The position numbers were made by a program, and so were the translations under genes. Shown here piece after piece: positions 7,524-14,085 of a stretch of 14,442 nucleotides of DNA. The stretch is from the NCBI GenBank assembly GCA_039590215.1, contig JBDHFX010000050.1, forward strand, positions 1 to 14,442. The letters are read 5' to 3'. The first letter of the stretch is position 1, and each line of letters begins with the position of its first letter. The DNA comes from CAMYLR01 sp039590215 (GTDB lineage Bacteria; Gemmatimonadota; Gemmatimonadetes; JACCXV01; JAHWKZ01). The notes beneath the pieces were generated by a model, which was not told where the DNA came from, did not search any database, and was given only the letters and a program-made list of their open reading frames with translations.

Positions 7524-7542
7524 ACACGGTCGGCAACCGTGT
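7524..7542. promoter_or_regulatory. Perfect inverted repeat ACACGGT-N5-ACCGTGT
   Basis: Seven-base arms separated by CGGCA, located 25 bp upstream of the methyltransferase start and about 140 bp upstream of the divergent secreted-protein gene. The size and symmetry fit a dimeric repressor site or a small hairpin. No T-run follows on either strand. The rest of the gap 7500-7684 contains a second, weaker pair (CCGGTT 7603-7608 / AACCGG 7623-7628) and no convincing core promoter. Confidence 0.35.
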
Positions 7543-7684
7543 GCCTGGACCGGGTGGTTGCCGCCGGCCGCGACGTTATCTAGGGTGTTACTCGCGTTCG
7601 GCCCGGTTTATGCTTGTTGGAGAACCGGCCCTCGATCCGCGGGGTCCATTGTAGCCAATCGCATCAGAAAGGATCGCACGAAGC

Positions 7685-8518
7685 GTGTCTCGTTACCGAA
7701 TCATCCCGTTTCCCCGACCGCTAGCGCTGGCGTTCTCGCTGGTGTTGAGTGGGCCGGCGGTGCTCTCAGCACAGCAGCTCAATCCGTTCGACGAAGCTCA
7801 GCCGGTGGAAGACCCTCTTCCGTTGGCGATTGGCAACGCCTGGACCTACATCGGCGACGTCTGGTGGGCGCCACCCAATTCGCGAACGGTGTATCGAGAG
7901 AACGTCAAGTGGACGATGGAGGTCACCGACATTGTCGAGCGCGACGGGCTGCGCGCCGCGGTGATCAAGGGCCACCCGCAGGACCTCATGCTGTACGAGG
8001 AGGGCCGAGAGCAGGGCGACTACCTCTTGATCGCGACCGACAGCGGCAAGTACTACCTGCTGGATGGAGAGCGCGCCGAGGCCGCACTCGATCAGGTCCG
8101 GGATCTTAGCGACCCGCTGATCGACCTGGTCGACGAACCAGACCTCATGCTCGATCTGCCGCTTTTCGTCGGCAAACGCTTCTGCTCTGCCAGGCAGTTG
8201 CTTCGACCCGACAAGCTCAACTGTTGGACGGTGTCCGACGAGCAGATCACGACGCTGCCTGGAATCGCGGGTGTGATCGCGACCGACGAAACCACATCGT
8301 ACCTGCTGACACACAGGACCAGCAGCAACCACGCGATCTGGAGTTTCGTTCCCGGGGTCGGGTTCACGTCGTTCTCGTTTGGCACTCGCGGTGAGCCGTC
8401 GGCGGTCGAGCTCTTGCTATACAAGATCAACCTGCAGACTGAGGCTGACGACTCAATGGCCAGGGACGAGAACCCCGAGGAGTCGGCTGCCGGGCCGACG
8501 ACCGGCCTGCCTCAGTAG
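7685..8518 (+). CDS. Secreted protein of unknown function
   Basis: I do not recognise this 277-residue protein as a named family. It begins with a clear signal peptide (residues 1-29: basic n-region MSRYR, hydrophobic LALAFSLVLSGPAVL, cleavage after SAQ), without a lipobox cysteine, so it should be exported as a soluble periplasmic or secreted protein. The mature part begins with acidic and proline-rich sequence and then PLAIGNAWTYIGD, a pattern common to secreted proteins of uncharacterised beta-rich families. Alternating beta-like stretches follow (YLLIATDSGKYYLLDG; TTSYLLTHRTSSNHAIWSFV), and two cysteines about a dozen residues apart (FCSARQLLRPDKLNCW) could form a disulfide. The C-terminus is a low-complexity acidic tail. 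The start is GTG at 7685; AAAGGA upstream is about 11 nt away, so the site is weak. It lies upstream of gdhA in the same direction, but 115 nt and a repeat separate them. Confidence 0.7.
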   Translation: MSRYRIIPFPRPLALAFSLVLSGPAVLSAQQLNPFDEAQPVEDPLPLAIGNAWTYIGDVWWAPPNSRTVYRENVKWTMEVTDIVERDGLRAAVIKGHPQDLMLYEEGREQGDYLLIATDSGKYYLLDGERAEAALDQVRDLSDPLIDLVDEPDLMLDLPLFVGKRFCSARQLLRPDKLNCWTVSDEQITTLPGIAGVIATDETTSYLLTHRTSSNHAIWSFVPGVGFTSFSFGTRGEPSAVELLLYKINLQTEADDSMARDENPEESAAGPTTGLPQ

Positions 8519-8564
8519 GGGTAAACCCCACTTCCTGCCGGGGGTAATACCCCACTTACTGCCG
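8518..8564 (+). repeat. Tandem pair of palindromic repeats upstream of gdhA
   Basis: Two adjacent units. Unit 1 (8518-8540) is GGGGTAAACCCC followed by ACTTCCTGCCG; unit 2 (8541-8564) is GGGGTAATACCCC followed by ACTTACTGCCG. Each unit starts with a palindrome (GGGGT-AA-ACCCC; GGGGTA-A-TACCCC) and the trailing 11-mers differ at one base. The first G is the last base of the preceding gene's stop codon. The pair lies 70 nt before the gdhA start, and a weak promoter could follow (CTTACT 8555-8560, 17 nt, TAAACT 8578-8583), in which case unit 2 would overlap the -35 element. The best reading is a double operator for gdhA; a small dispersed repeat is the alternative. Confidence 0.6.
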
Positions 8565-8623
8565 CTCCCCGAAGCGCTAAACTTAGGGAAATCGCAGATC
8601 CGCTCACATCGCATACGAGGATC

Positions 8624-8628
8624 AGGAG
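8624..8628 (+). promoter_or_regulatory. Ribosome binding site of gdhA
   Basis: AGGAG, 5 nt before the ATG at 8634. It sets the gdhA start: the same frame is open back to 8379, but that extension runs through the end of the upstream gene and the tandem repeats. Confidence 0.75.
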
Positions 8629-8633
8629 CCGGG

Positions 8634-9965
8634 ATGAACATCGACGATTTCATGGAGTGGGTTGTTCGGCGCAGCGACGCCGAGCCGGAGTTCCACCAGG
8701 CGGTACGGGAGTTCGCCGAGAACGTGATCCCGTTTGTAAATGAGAATCCGAAATACAAGAAACCCCGCATCCTAGAGCGAATGACCGAGCCGGATCGGGT
8801 CATCATGTTTCGCGTCGCGTGGGAATCCGACGACGGCGTCTTTCACGTCAATCGCGGTTATCGAGTTCAGTTCAACAACGCCATCGGGCCCTACAAGGGT
8901 GGACTGCGGTTCGACCCGTCGGTCAACCTGAGCATCCTCAAGTTCCTGGGGTTCGAGCAGTGTTTCAAGAACAGCTTGACGACGTTACCGATGGGCGGTG
9001 GCAAGGGCGGCGCCGACTTCGATCCCAAGGGTCGGTCGGACCACGAGATCATGCGCTTCTGCCAATCGTTCATGAGCGGGCTCTTTCGGTACATCGGAGA
9101 GGACGTCGACGTTCCGGCTGGTGACATCGGTGTGGGAGGGCGCGAGATCGGGTACCTGTTCGGGCAGTACAAGCGGCTTCGCAACGAGTTCACCGGAGCG
9201 ATAACTGGCAAGGGTACGGCTTACGGTGGGAGTCGATTGCGCCCGGAGGCGACCGGGTACGGCTGCGTCTACTTCGCGAACGAAATGCTCAAGGCCCAGG
9301 ATGATGGGCTTGAGGGGAAGACATGCGTTGTGTCCGGCTCGGGGAACGTCGCGCAGTACGCCGCCGAGAAGCTCGTCGAGCTAGGCGCCAAGGTGGTCAC
9401 GCTGTCCGATCGCACCGGGTTCATCTATGAGCCGGATGGGTTCACGAAAGAGCGATTGGATTGGGTGATCGACCTCAAGACGAACCGGCACGGCGGCCTC
9501 GATGAGTACGCGAAGGAGTTTGGCAGCGAGTACCACCCTGACGAGAAAGTCTGGGGTGTCTCGTGCGATCTCGCGTTTCCATGCGCGACACAGAACGAGA
9601 TCCAGCTACCGGATGCCAAGGAGTTGGTGAGCAACGGCTGTCGGGTGGTCGCAGAAGGTGCGAACATGCCGGTCCACTATGACGCCGCGGACGTAATTGC
9701 GGCCTCCGGGGTCATGCTTGCACCGGGCAAAGCGGCCAACGCTGGTGGGGTCGCGATCTCGGGTCTCGAGATGACTCAGAACGCGATCCGGATGAGCTGG
9801 ACCCGCGAGGAGATCGATCAACGCCTGCAGAAGATCATGCGCGGGATTCACGAGCAGTGCATCGAATACGGTCGGGACAATGGCCACATCGACTATGTGA
9901 AGGGCGCCAACGTGGCTGGCTTTATCAAGGTCGCCGACGCGATGCTCGCCTACGGGGTGCTGTAG
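8634..9965 (+). CDS. gdhA: NADP-type glutamate dehydrogenase, hexameric small-subunit class
   Basis: Cytosolic enzyme that interconverts 2-oxoglutarate plus ammonium and glutamate, linking carbon and nitrogen metabolism. The 443 residues match the roughly 450-residue hexameric class (E. coli GdhA size). Substrate-domain motifs are intact: GPYKGGLRF (K88), SILKFLGFEQ, PMGGGKGG (catalytic-region K124) and DVPAGDIGVGGREIGY (D164). The dinucleotide-binding fold carries G235-S-G-N-V-A240, and the C-terminal part has PCATQNEIQ, VAEGANMP and the ANAGGVAISGLEM block. The conserved sequence in the GPYKGG-DVPAGD region is like that of the NADP-dependent biosynthetic enzymes, though coenzyme use is inferred. 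No residue appears to be missing. It is likely transcribed on its own from the gap that holds the tandem palindromes, and it converges with the LVIVD gene across a small hairpin. Confidence 0.96.
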   Translation: MNIDDFMEWVVRRSDAEPEFHQAVREFAENVIPFVNENPKYKKPRILERMTEPDRVIMFRVAWESDDGVFHVNRGYRVQFNNAIGPYKGGLRFDPSVNLSILKFLGFEQCFKNSLTTLPMGGGKGGADFDPKGRSDHEIMRFCQSFMSGLFRYIGEDVDVPAGDIGVGGREIGYLFGQYKRLRNEFTGAITGKGTAYGGSRLRPEATGYGCVYFANEMLKAQDDGLEGKTCVVSGSGNVAQYAAEKLVELGAKVVTLSDRTGFIYEPDGFTKERLDWVIDLKTNRHGGLDEYAKEFGSEYHPDEKVWGVSCDLAFPCATQNEIQLPDAKELVSNGCRVVAEGANMPVHYDAADVIAASGVMLAPGKAANAGGVAISGLEMTQNAIRMSWTREEIDQRLQKIMRGIHEQCIEYGRDNGHIDYVKGANVAGFIKVADAMLAYGVL

Positions 9966-9973
9966 GGACCCTG

Positions 9974-9998
9974 TAGCCGCGTGCCCGCTCGGCGGCTA
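9974..9998. terminator. Possible weak bidirectional terminator hairpin between convergent genes
   Basis: TAGCCGC (9974-9980) pairs with GCGGCTA (9992-9998) around an 11-nt loop, in the gap between the convergent gdhA and LVIVD genes. The right arm includes the stop codon of the LVIVD gene. There is no T-run on either side, so efficient intrinsic termination is doubtful. Confidence 0.3.
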
Positions 9999-12011
9999 GA
10001 ACACAGGCCGCGGCTCCGGCGGCACCAGCTCGACGATCCACAGCCCCGAGTTCGGGTCCGACGCGAAAACGGCCCCCTTGTGGGGTTGCGCACCCCAGGT
10101 ATCGGTGGTGTTGGGGGTCGTCCCCTCGGCATCCTCGGTCATGTACCAGCCGATCTCACGGCCCTGTCGGTAGAGATCGCCACGCAGCTCGCCCGAGATG
10201 TCGAGCACGCGTAGGCCGGCCTGGTAATAGCCGATATACAGCTTGTCGTCCTCGGCCCACATGTTGTGAGCGCCGGCCTCGGGGACGCGGTAGTAACCGA
10301 CCTCGACGGGGCGGCGTACATCCGAAACGTCGACCACGTGGATGTATCCACGTGGACCGTTCAAACACTCTGCACAGCCAAAGATCTCGTCGCCGGCGAA
10401 GACGTAATTGCCATAGCGAACCGCGTGATGCGTGTTCCCGTACGTCTCGCCATCGTTCCCGAGTTGATACTGATACTTGTGCTGCGCGACGAATTGTGGG
10501 TCAGTCGGCGTGCCCCCGGTGACACCGTTGCCGACGTCCAGGATTACCACCCCATCGTCCCAATAGCTGAGATAGGCTAGGCCATCCTCGATGTTGACGT
10601 CGTGCAACCACTTGTTCTGTTTGTCGAGACCCCAGCGGCCGACCCGACGTGGGTTCTCCGGATCGGAGATATCGACGATGTGAAGGTCGGCGGTGCCGTA
10701 ATGCACGGCATACACGAGGTCGCCCTCGATCCATACGTTGTGAACGCCGCCGGTCAGGCCGTCGGTGAAGTGCGTGATCCGCGTCGGGTGTGCGGGATCG
10801 GCGATGTCGAGGAGGGTGATTCCGTTTCTCCGATTGGCAGCGTTCTCGCTCGTAACCACGGCCAGAGAGGCGTCGGCATTGATCTTGACGTCGTTGACGC
10901 GGCGACCGTCGAATGCCAGCGAGTCGGTGATCACTGGCTGGCCCGGATCGGTCACATCCCAGGCGTACATGAGATTTCCCGAGTACGTGCCGGTGTAGGC
11001 GTAATCGCGGCCGTCCTGCCCTTCAAAAACCCACAGGTCAGTGGTCGATTGACCGGCCGGGGCAACGCCGTGTGCGACGAGCCGGACGGCGTGTCGTGGC
11101 GCGCGAGGAGTGGCGACGAGCTCGGCGATCGCGCTGTGCGAACCGACGCTGGCCATCACGCGATGGAGCCCTGCTTCATAGGCGACGAACGCACCGTCCG
11201 CGTCGACGAACGCCCGGTCGTGCGCGTGCCCGGAGCCCGGCAGCAGCGTCCACTCGGTTGGCAAGTCACGGAGGTTACGGCCGCGGTCGTCGGTGGCTAC
11301 CACCGATAAGTGAATGACGTCCCCGACCTGTACGGTCTGTGAGTCGGGTTCGAGCTCGAGCCCACGCACGGGGTCTTGCTCAACCCGCATCGACAGCGAC
11401 GCCGCGACGTTACCCACGCTCGCGGTCACTCGAGCATCGCCGGAGGTCACACCGATCGCCAAACCACCGGGTGTGACGCGAAGGATCGTTGGATCGAAGG
11501 ACTCCCACTCAGGTTCGACATCGTTCCGCGGAGCACCGCCTGCCGACGCGGTCGCGGTAAGGGTCGTTCGCGTACCGACGAAAAGCGTTGGTTGCGGTTC
11601 GATCTCGAGTTGATCGACTGGAGCTGGGGTGACGTAGACGCGAATGAACCCGAAGACATCATCGAACCCCGGCCCGTCCCTCCGAGAGCGCCTGACCCTG
11701 GCGCTTATCAGCTCCTCGCCCGGGACGACGCCGAGCACCTCAGAGGTTTCCGGATCGTACCAAGCGCCGCTGCCGCGTGAAGTAACACGCATCATGATGT
11801 CATCGAGCGCGTTGCCATCGTCGTCTACCGCAGTGATCTCAACAGGCGCGCGCTCACCGACTTGGACCGTGATCGCCTCCGGCGACATTTGCAGCTTGGC
11901 CACCGCCTCCTCGGGATATGTTTGAGCAAGAGCTCGGGTCGTTGCCACCGCCGATAGTCCGATGGCAATAACGAGCGCGCACATGACTGGCGAGGTCGAA
12001 TAGGCGGGCAT
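9996..12011 (-). CDS. Secreted BIG2-like / LVIVD-repeat beta-propeller protein
   Basis: A 671-residue exported protein. Residues 1-30 form a signal peptide (hydrophobic PVMCALVIAIGLSAVATT, cleavage after ALAQ). Residues about 35-300 hold three Ig-like BIG2-type modules, each opening with a similar strand: LQMSPEAITVQVGE, LEIEPQPTLFVGT and LELEPDSQTVQVGD. Residues about 310-665 hold LVIVD repeats (PF08309), with repeating NGITLLDIADPAHPTRI, ADLHIVDISDPENPRRVG, GYIHVVDVSDVRRPVEVGYY and LRVLDISGEL; each repeat should form a propeller blade. The mature protein has only two cysteines, C546-A-E-C549. No catalytic motif is seen; related proteins are thought to act in surface adhesion or extracellular binding, but their function is unknown. 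The ATG at 12011 is chosen because GCGGAGG sits 7 nt before it; an ATG at 12032 would add seven residues. It is the last gene of the operon, 23 nt after the flavodoxin gene. Confidence 0.85.
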   Translation of the reverse strand: MPAYSTSPVMCALVIAIGLSAVATTRALAQTYPEEAVAKLQMSPEAITVQVGERAPVEITAVDDDGNALDDIMMRVTSRGSGAWYDPETSEVLGVVPGEELISARVRRSRRDGPGFDDVFGFIRVYVTPAPVDQLEIEPQPTLFVGTRTTLTATASAGGAPRNDVEPEWESFDPTILRVTPGGLAIGVTSGDARVTASVGNVAASLSMRVEQDPVRGLELEPDSQTVQVGDVIHLSVVATDDRGRNLRDLPTEWTLLPGSGHAHDRAFVDADGAFVAYEAGLHRVMASVGSHSAIAELVATPRAPRHAVRLVAHGVAPAGQSTTDLWVFEGQDGRDYAYTGTYSGNLMYAWDVTDPGQPVITDSLAFDGRRVNDVKINADASLAVVTSENAANRRNGITLLDIADPAHPTRITHFTDGLTGGVHNVWIEGDLVYAVHYGTADLHIVDISDPENPRRVGRWGLDKQNKWLHDVNIEDGLAYLSYWDDGVVILDVGNGVTGGTPTDPQFVAQHKYQYQLGNDGETYGNTHHAVRYGNYVFAGDEIFGCAECLNGPRGYIHVVDVSDVRRPVEVGYYRVPEAGAHNMWAEDDKLYIGYYQAGLRVLDISGELRGDLYRQGREIGWYMTEDAEGTTPNTTDTWGAQPHKGAVFASDPNSGLWIVELVPPEPRPVF

Positions 12012-12018
12012 GAGAAAA

Positions 12019-12025
12019 CCTCCGC
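12019..12025 (-). promoter_or_regulatory. Ribosome binding site deciding the LVIVD protein start
   Basis: GCGGAGG on the minus strand, 7 nt before the ATG at 12011. It falls downstream of the alternative ATG at 12032, which argues for the shorter protein. Confidence 0.75.
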
Positions 12026-12034
12026 GTTGCATAC

Positions 12035-12727
12035 CTATGCCCCTCCGCTCGACGCGCCGTGGCTCGGCGGACAGTCGTCGCGGCTAGCGGTCTCCGCATC
12101 GGCGATAAGCTGCTTCAAGTTGGTCGGGATCGGGTGGCTCTTCATGAGCTTCGCCATGTACACCACGTTGTGTGCCATGTAGCGGGCCGTCTTGTTGGTA
12201 TACATGTGCTTGTCGCCGCCGGCCTCGATGTAGCTCGGTCCAGGGCCGGCATCGCCGACCCAGTAGCAATCTGAGTTTGGCGGCACCACGCATCCAAGGT
12301 GTGACAAGTTGAACAGCGTGTTCGCGGCGGCATCGTGAGCGCCGTCCTCGTTTCCGGTTACCACCACGCCCGCGATCTTGTTGTACAGCGGAAACTGACC
12401 CGTTTCGGGATCCCCCTCGACGTAGGTACCGTCGAGTCGCTCAATCACCAGTTGGGCCACCGCTGAACGCACGCCGAACCAGATCGGCGTACCGATGATG
12501 ACGATGTCCGCCGCTCGGAGCTTGGCTAGGATTCCCGGCCACTCGTCACCCTCGCCCTCGTCGGAAGCAACGCCGAACGGGATGTTGTAGTCGACGATGC
12601 GGATAACTTCTGACTCGATGCCCATCGGCTTCATCAGATCGATGACCTTATCGATCAATGCCCGGGTGTTTGATACGGCGGGCGACTTCTTGAGCGTGCA
12701 ATTCAAGATGACTGCTTTGAGATCCAT
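12035..12727 (-). CDS. Flavodoxin-family / NADPH-dependent FMN-reductase-like protein
   Basis: A cytosolic flavodoxin-fold protein of 230 residues, probably binding FMN and acting as an NAD(P)H-dependent reductase or electron carrier. The N-terminal strand AVILNCTL leads to a phosphate-binding loop with KKSPAVSNTRALI, where the SNT is typical of the FMN_red family (PF03358). The second flavin loop is VIIGTPIWFGVRSAVAQLVIERLDG (split here as GTPIWFG and its following helix), and GVVVTGNEDGAHDAAAN lies where the third flavin-contacting segment is expected. The C-terminal part beyond about residue 165 (KHMYTNKTARYMAHNVVYMAKL) is a helical extension seen in this subfamily, and the tail is Ser/Gly-rich. 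The ATG at 12727 is preceded by GGGGA 7-8 nt upstream. It follows the 45-codon gene by 30 nt and precedes the LVIVD gene by 23 nt, so the three should share an mRNA. Confidence 0.85.
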   Translation of the reverse strand: MDLKAVILNCTLKKSPAVSNTRALIDKVIDLMKPMGIESEVIRIVDYNIPFGVASDEGEGDEWPGILAKLRAADIVIIGTPIWFGVRSAVAQLVIERLDGTYVEGDPETGQFPLYNKIAGVVVTGNEDGAHDAAANTLFNLSHLGCVVPPNSDCYWVGDAGPGPSYIEAGGDKHMYTNKTARYMAHNVVYMAKLMKSHPIPTNLKQLIADAETASRDDCPPSHGASSGGA

Positions 12728-12757
12728 ACGATCGTCCCCGTTTAAGTTGTTTGTGGT

Positions 12758-12895
12758 CTACTGAGTAGCAGAGGTGCCGAAACGGTTGATGAAGAATTGA
12801 GCGTAGACCGCTGGCCATTCAGCGATGAATGCTTGATGGTGGTCCTTCCCGGTTTGCAAAAAGAGTTTCGCGAGTTCCGATTCGAGCATGTTCAC
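12758..12895 (-). CDS. Small conserved-looking protein, 45 aa, translationally coupled to the DUF4336 gene
   Basis: A short gene that fills what otherwise looks like a gap in the operon. From the GTG at 12895 it encodes 45 residues with helical segments: LESELAKLFLQTG, then KDHHQAFIAEWPAVYAQFF, then INRFG and a TAG stop at 12758-12760. The start overlaps the upstream stop as GTGA, and AGGGAG lies 6 nt before it, the spacing expected for coupled translation. Other in-frame starts are ATG at 12889 and ATG at 12925 (55 residues, no ribosome site, overlapping the upstream gene by 34 nt). The pattern 'HH-AF...WP..YA.F' reminds me of small uncharacterised bacterial proteins with HH.AF and WP.WYA motifs, but I cannot name the family. 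It lies 30 nt before the flavodoxin gene. There is no signal peptide, so it should be cytosolic. Confidence 0.7.
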   Translation of the reverse strand: MNMLESELAKLFLQTGKDHHQAFIAEWPAVYAQFFINRFGTSATQ

Positions 12896-13608
12896 GTCGA
12901 TCTCCCTCTTGGTTCCGTCAGCCATGTAAAGGCTTGTTCGAGCTGTCCACGGCCGCCGGTTTCCACGATGTCCCCGTGACCGACGATTACGCGATCAAAG
13001 TCCCATGCCAGGATACGCGCTAAAGACGCACGCGCGGCGTTACGATCCGACATCCCGCGGCGCATCATCCGGCTGACACCGAGTCGATTGTAAACACCCA
13101 GCGCCCGGGCGGCGAGTTGGGTCAATAGTGGGCGGCTGGGTGGCAAGTTGAAACAAAGATCAGTCAGGATCAGGGTTCGACTAGCCCGATGGAAGAACAC
13201 GATCTCAGTCGCGATCTTGTTGCCGTGAAACGCGGTTTGTTCGAGGTCGGTGATCCAGCGAGGGTCGGACTCGTCACCGACGGTTCCGGAAAATGACAGG
13301 TCCTCCCGCCGCTCTGGCAGTCCTGGTGAAGCGAGCAATTCAGCGGCTGGGTAGTTCTCTTGGTAGTGCTCCATGTACTTGTGGTGAAAGCGGTTAGGGG
13401 AGACCACGAAGCGCACCGGACCAATCGCATCGAGCTGTTCACGTAGGTCGGGAGTCAGGTGCGCGACGGAATGAAGCCATAGCTCGCCGCTGCTCAACAG
13501 CACCGCGGTCATTCGTCGACCGAAGTCGATGCCGGCGATTTTCATCGAGTGTTCGGCGACCCACATCCGTTCGTGCAGGCATCGAAACGCGACGTTTACG
13601 TCCCCCAT
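12892..13608 (-). CDS. DUF4336-domain protein (metallo-beta-lactamase-like fold)
   Basis: A 238-residue cytosolic protein that fits the DUF4336 pattern: WVAEHSMKI at residues 16-24, then GRRMTAVLLSSGELWLHS, PVRFVVSPNRFHHKYM (His75, His76), YPAAELLASPGLPERREDL, EIVFFHRASRTLILTDLCFN, and VIVGHGDIVETGG (His211, Asp213). The family is thought to share the metallo-beta-lactamase fold with a degenerate or altered metal site; its reaction is unknown. The HxHxDH motif of active hydrolases is replaced by the NRFHH segment. The ATG at 13608 has no good ribosome site. Met15 at 13566 is another start, but the residues before it (FRCLHERMWV) resemble the usual N-terminal strand of the family, which supports the longer form. 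It is the first gene of the operon, and its TGA stop is embedded in GTGA, the start of the small gene. It is divergent from the SWIB gene. Confidence 0.82.
   Translation of the reverse strand: MGDVNVAFRCLHERMWVAEHSMKIAGIDFGRRMTAVLLSSGELWLHSVAHLTPDLREQLDAIGPVRFVVSPNRFHHKYMEHYQENYPAAELLASPGLPERREDLSFSGTVGDESDPRWITDLEQTAFHGNKIATEIVFFHRASRTLILTDLCFNLPPSRPLLTQLAARALGVYNRLGVSRMMRRGMSDRNAARASLARILAWDFDRVIVGHGDIVETGGRGQLEQAFTWLTEPRGRST
12902..12907 (-). promoter_or_regulatory. Ribosome binding site of the 45-codon gene, inside the DUF4336 gene
   Basis: AGGGAG on the minus strand, 6 nt before the GTG at 12895. It lies in the last codons of the DUF4336 gene and supports the GTG as the start. Confidence 0.6.
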
Positions 13609-13745
13609 GGCGGCTCGGTTCCCCTTGCGCTTTGTGCTCGAATGTTGTACGAAAAAGCGACCGGAGCGGATATCCCCAGTTCGCTCGCCCCCGTTGAAGA
13701 ACGCTGCAGGCTACTCAAGACGACTCTTTTTCGGAGAACTACGAG
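13609..13745 (+). promoter_or_regulatory. Divergent intergenic region with a candidate SWIB promoter
   Basis: This gap separates the starts of the DUF4336 operon (-) and the SWIB gene (+) and must hold promoters for both. The best sigma-70-like match on the plus strand is TTGCGC (13625-13630), 17 nt, TACGAA (13648-13653), a modest fit. GGAG about 9 nt before the ATG at 13746 is a plausible ribosome site. I found no strong inverted repeat here. Confidence 0.25.
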
Positions 13746-14024
13746 ATGGCAAAAGCAAAATCCAAGCGTAAGCCAAACCCGGCGTTCATGAAACCGATGA
13801 AGCCTGATGCCCACCTCGCGAAAGTCGTTGGCGCCGAGCCCAAGCCGCGGACCGAGGTGACGAAGAAACTCTGGGATTACATCAAGAAAAACAACCTTCA
13901 GAACCCGAAGAACAAAAGGAATATCGTCGCCGACGCCAATCTGAAGGCGGTGTTCGATGGCAAGGCCGAGGTCAGCATGTTCGAGATGACCAAGCTTGTA
14001 AACGGGCATATGAGCGACGCCTGA
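13746..14024 (+). CDS. Stand-alone SWIB/MDM2-domain protein
   Basis: A 92-residue basic protein. The first 25 residues are lysine- and proline-rich (AKAKSKRKPNPAFMKPMKP) and probably disordered and nucleic-acid-binding. Residues about 26-90 are one SWIB/MDM2 domain (PF02201): LAKVVGAEPKPRTEVTKKLW, DYIKKNNLQNPKNKRNIVAD, then LKAVFDGKAEVSMFEMTKLV. In eukaryotes this domain occurs in chromatin-remodelling subunits, and in Chlamydia it is fused to topoisomerase I. Short stand-alone versions occur in various bacteria without an established function; a role in DNA compaction or topoisomerase action is inference. The length and layout match those bacterial proteins, and no part is missing. It has its own divergent upstream region and a strong terminator 30 nt after its stop, so it is probably monocistronic. 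Confidence 0.93.
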   Translation: MAKAKSKRKPNPAFMKPMKPDAHLAKVVGAEPKPRTEVTKKLWDYIKKNNLQNPKNKRNIVADANLKAVFDGKAEVSMFEMTKLVNGHMSDA

Positions 14025-14053
14025 CCAGAGCCACACAACAAATTTTTTCAGCG

Positions 14054-14085
14054 AGACCCGTCGGGACGCCGGCGGGTCTTTGCTT
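14054..14085. terminator. Strong bidirectional rho-independent terminator
   Basis: AGACCCG-T-CGG (14054-14064) pairs with CCG-G-CGGGTCT (14069-14079): an 11-bp stem with one T-G wobble and a GACG tetraloop. It is followed on the plus strand by TTTGCTTT, ending the SWIB transcript. On the minus strand the stem is followed by CGCTGAAAAAATT, whose T-run is weaker as read, but the A/T tract at 14041-14048 may help end the convergent peptidase transcript. Confidence 0.85.

Noticed and set aside
7603..7628. CCGGTT / AACCGG inverted repeat
   Set aside because: The 14-nt loop and 6-bp arms are too weak to claim as a terminator or operator.
8379..8633. N-terminal extension of the gdhA frame
   Set aside because: It would run through the previous gene's end and the tandem palindromes, and encodes Arg/Ser-rich sequence unlike any GDH. 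The AGGAG-preceded ATG at 8634 gives the standard length.
10602..11309. 235-codon open frame on the plus strand
   Set aside because: It lies antisense to the LVIVD gene, whose repeats are unambiguous; the translated product shows no domain pattern.
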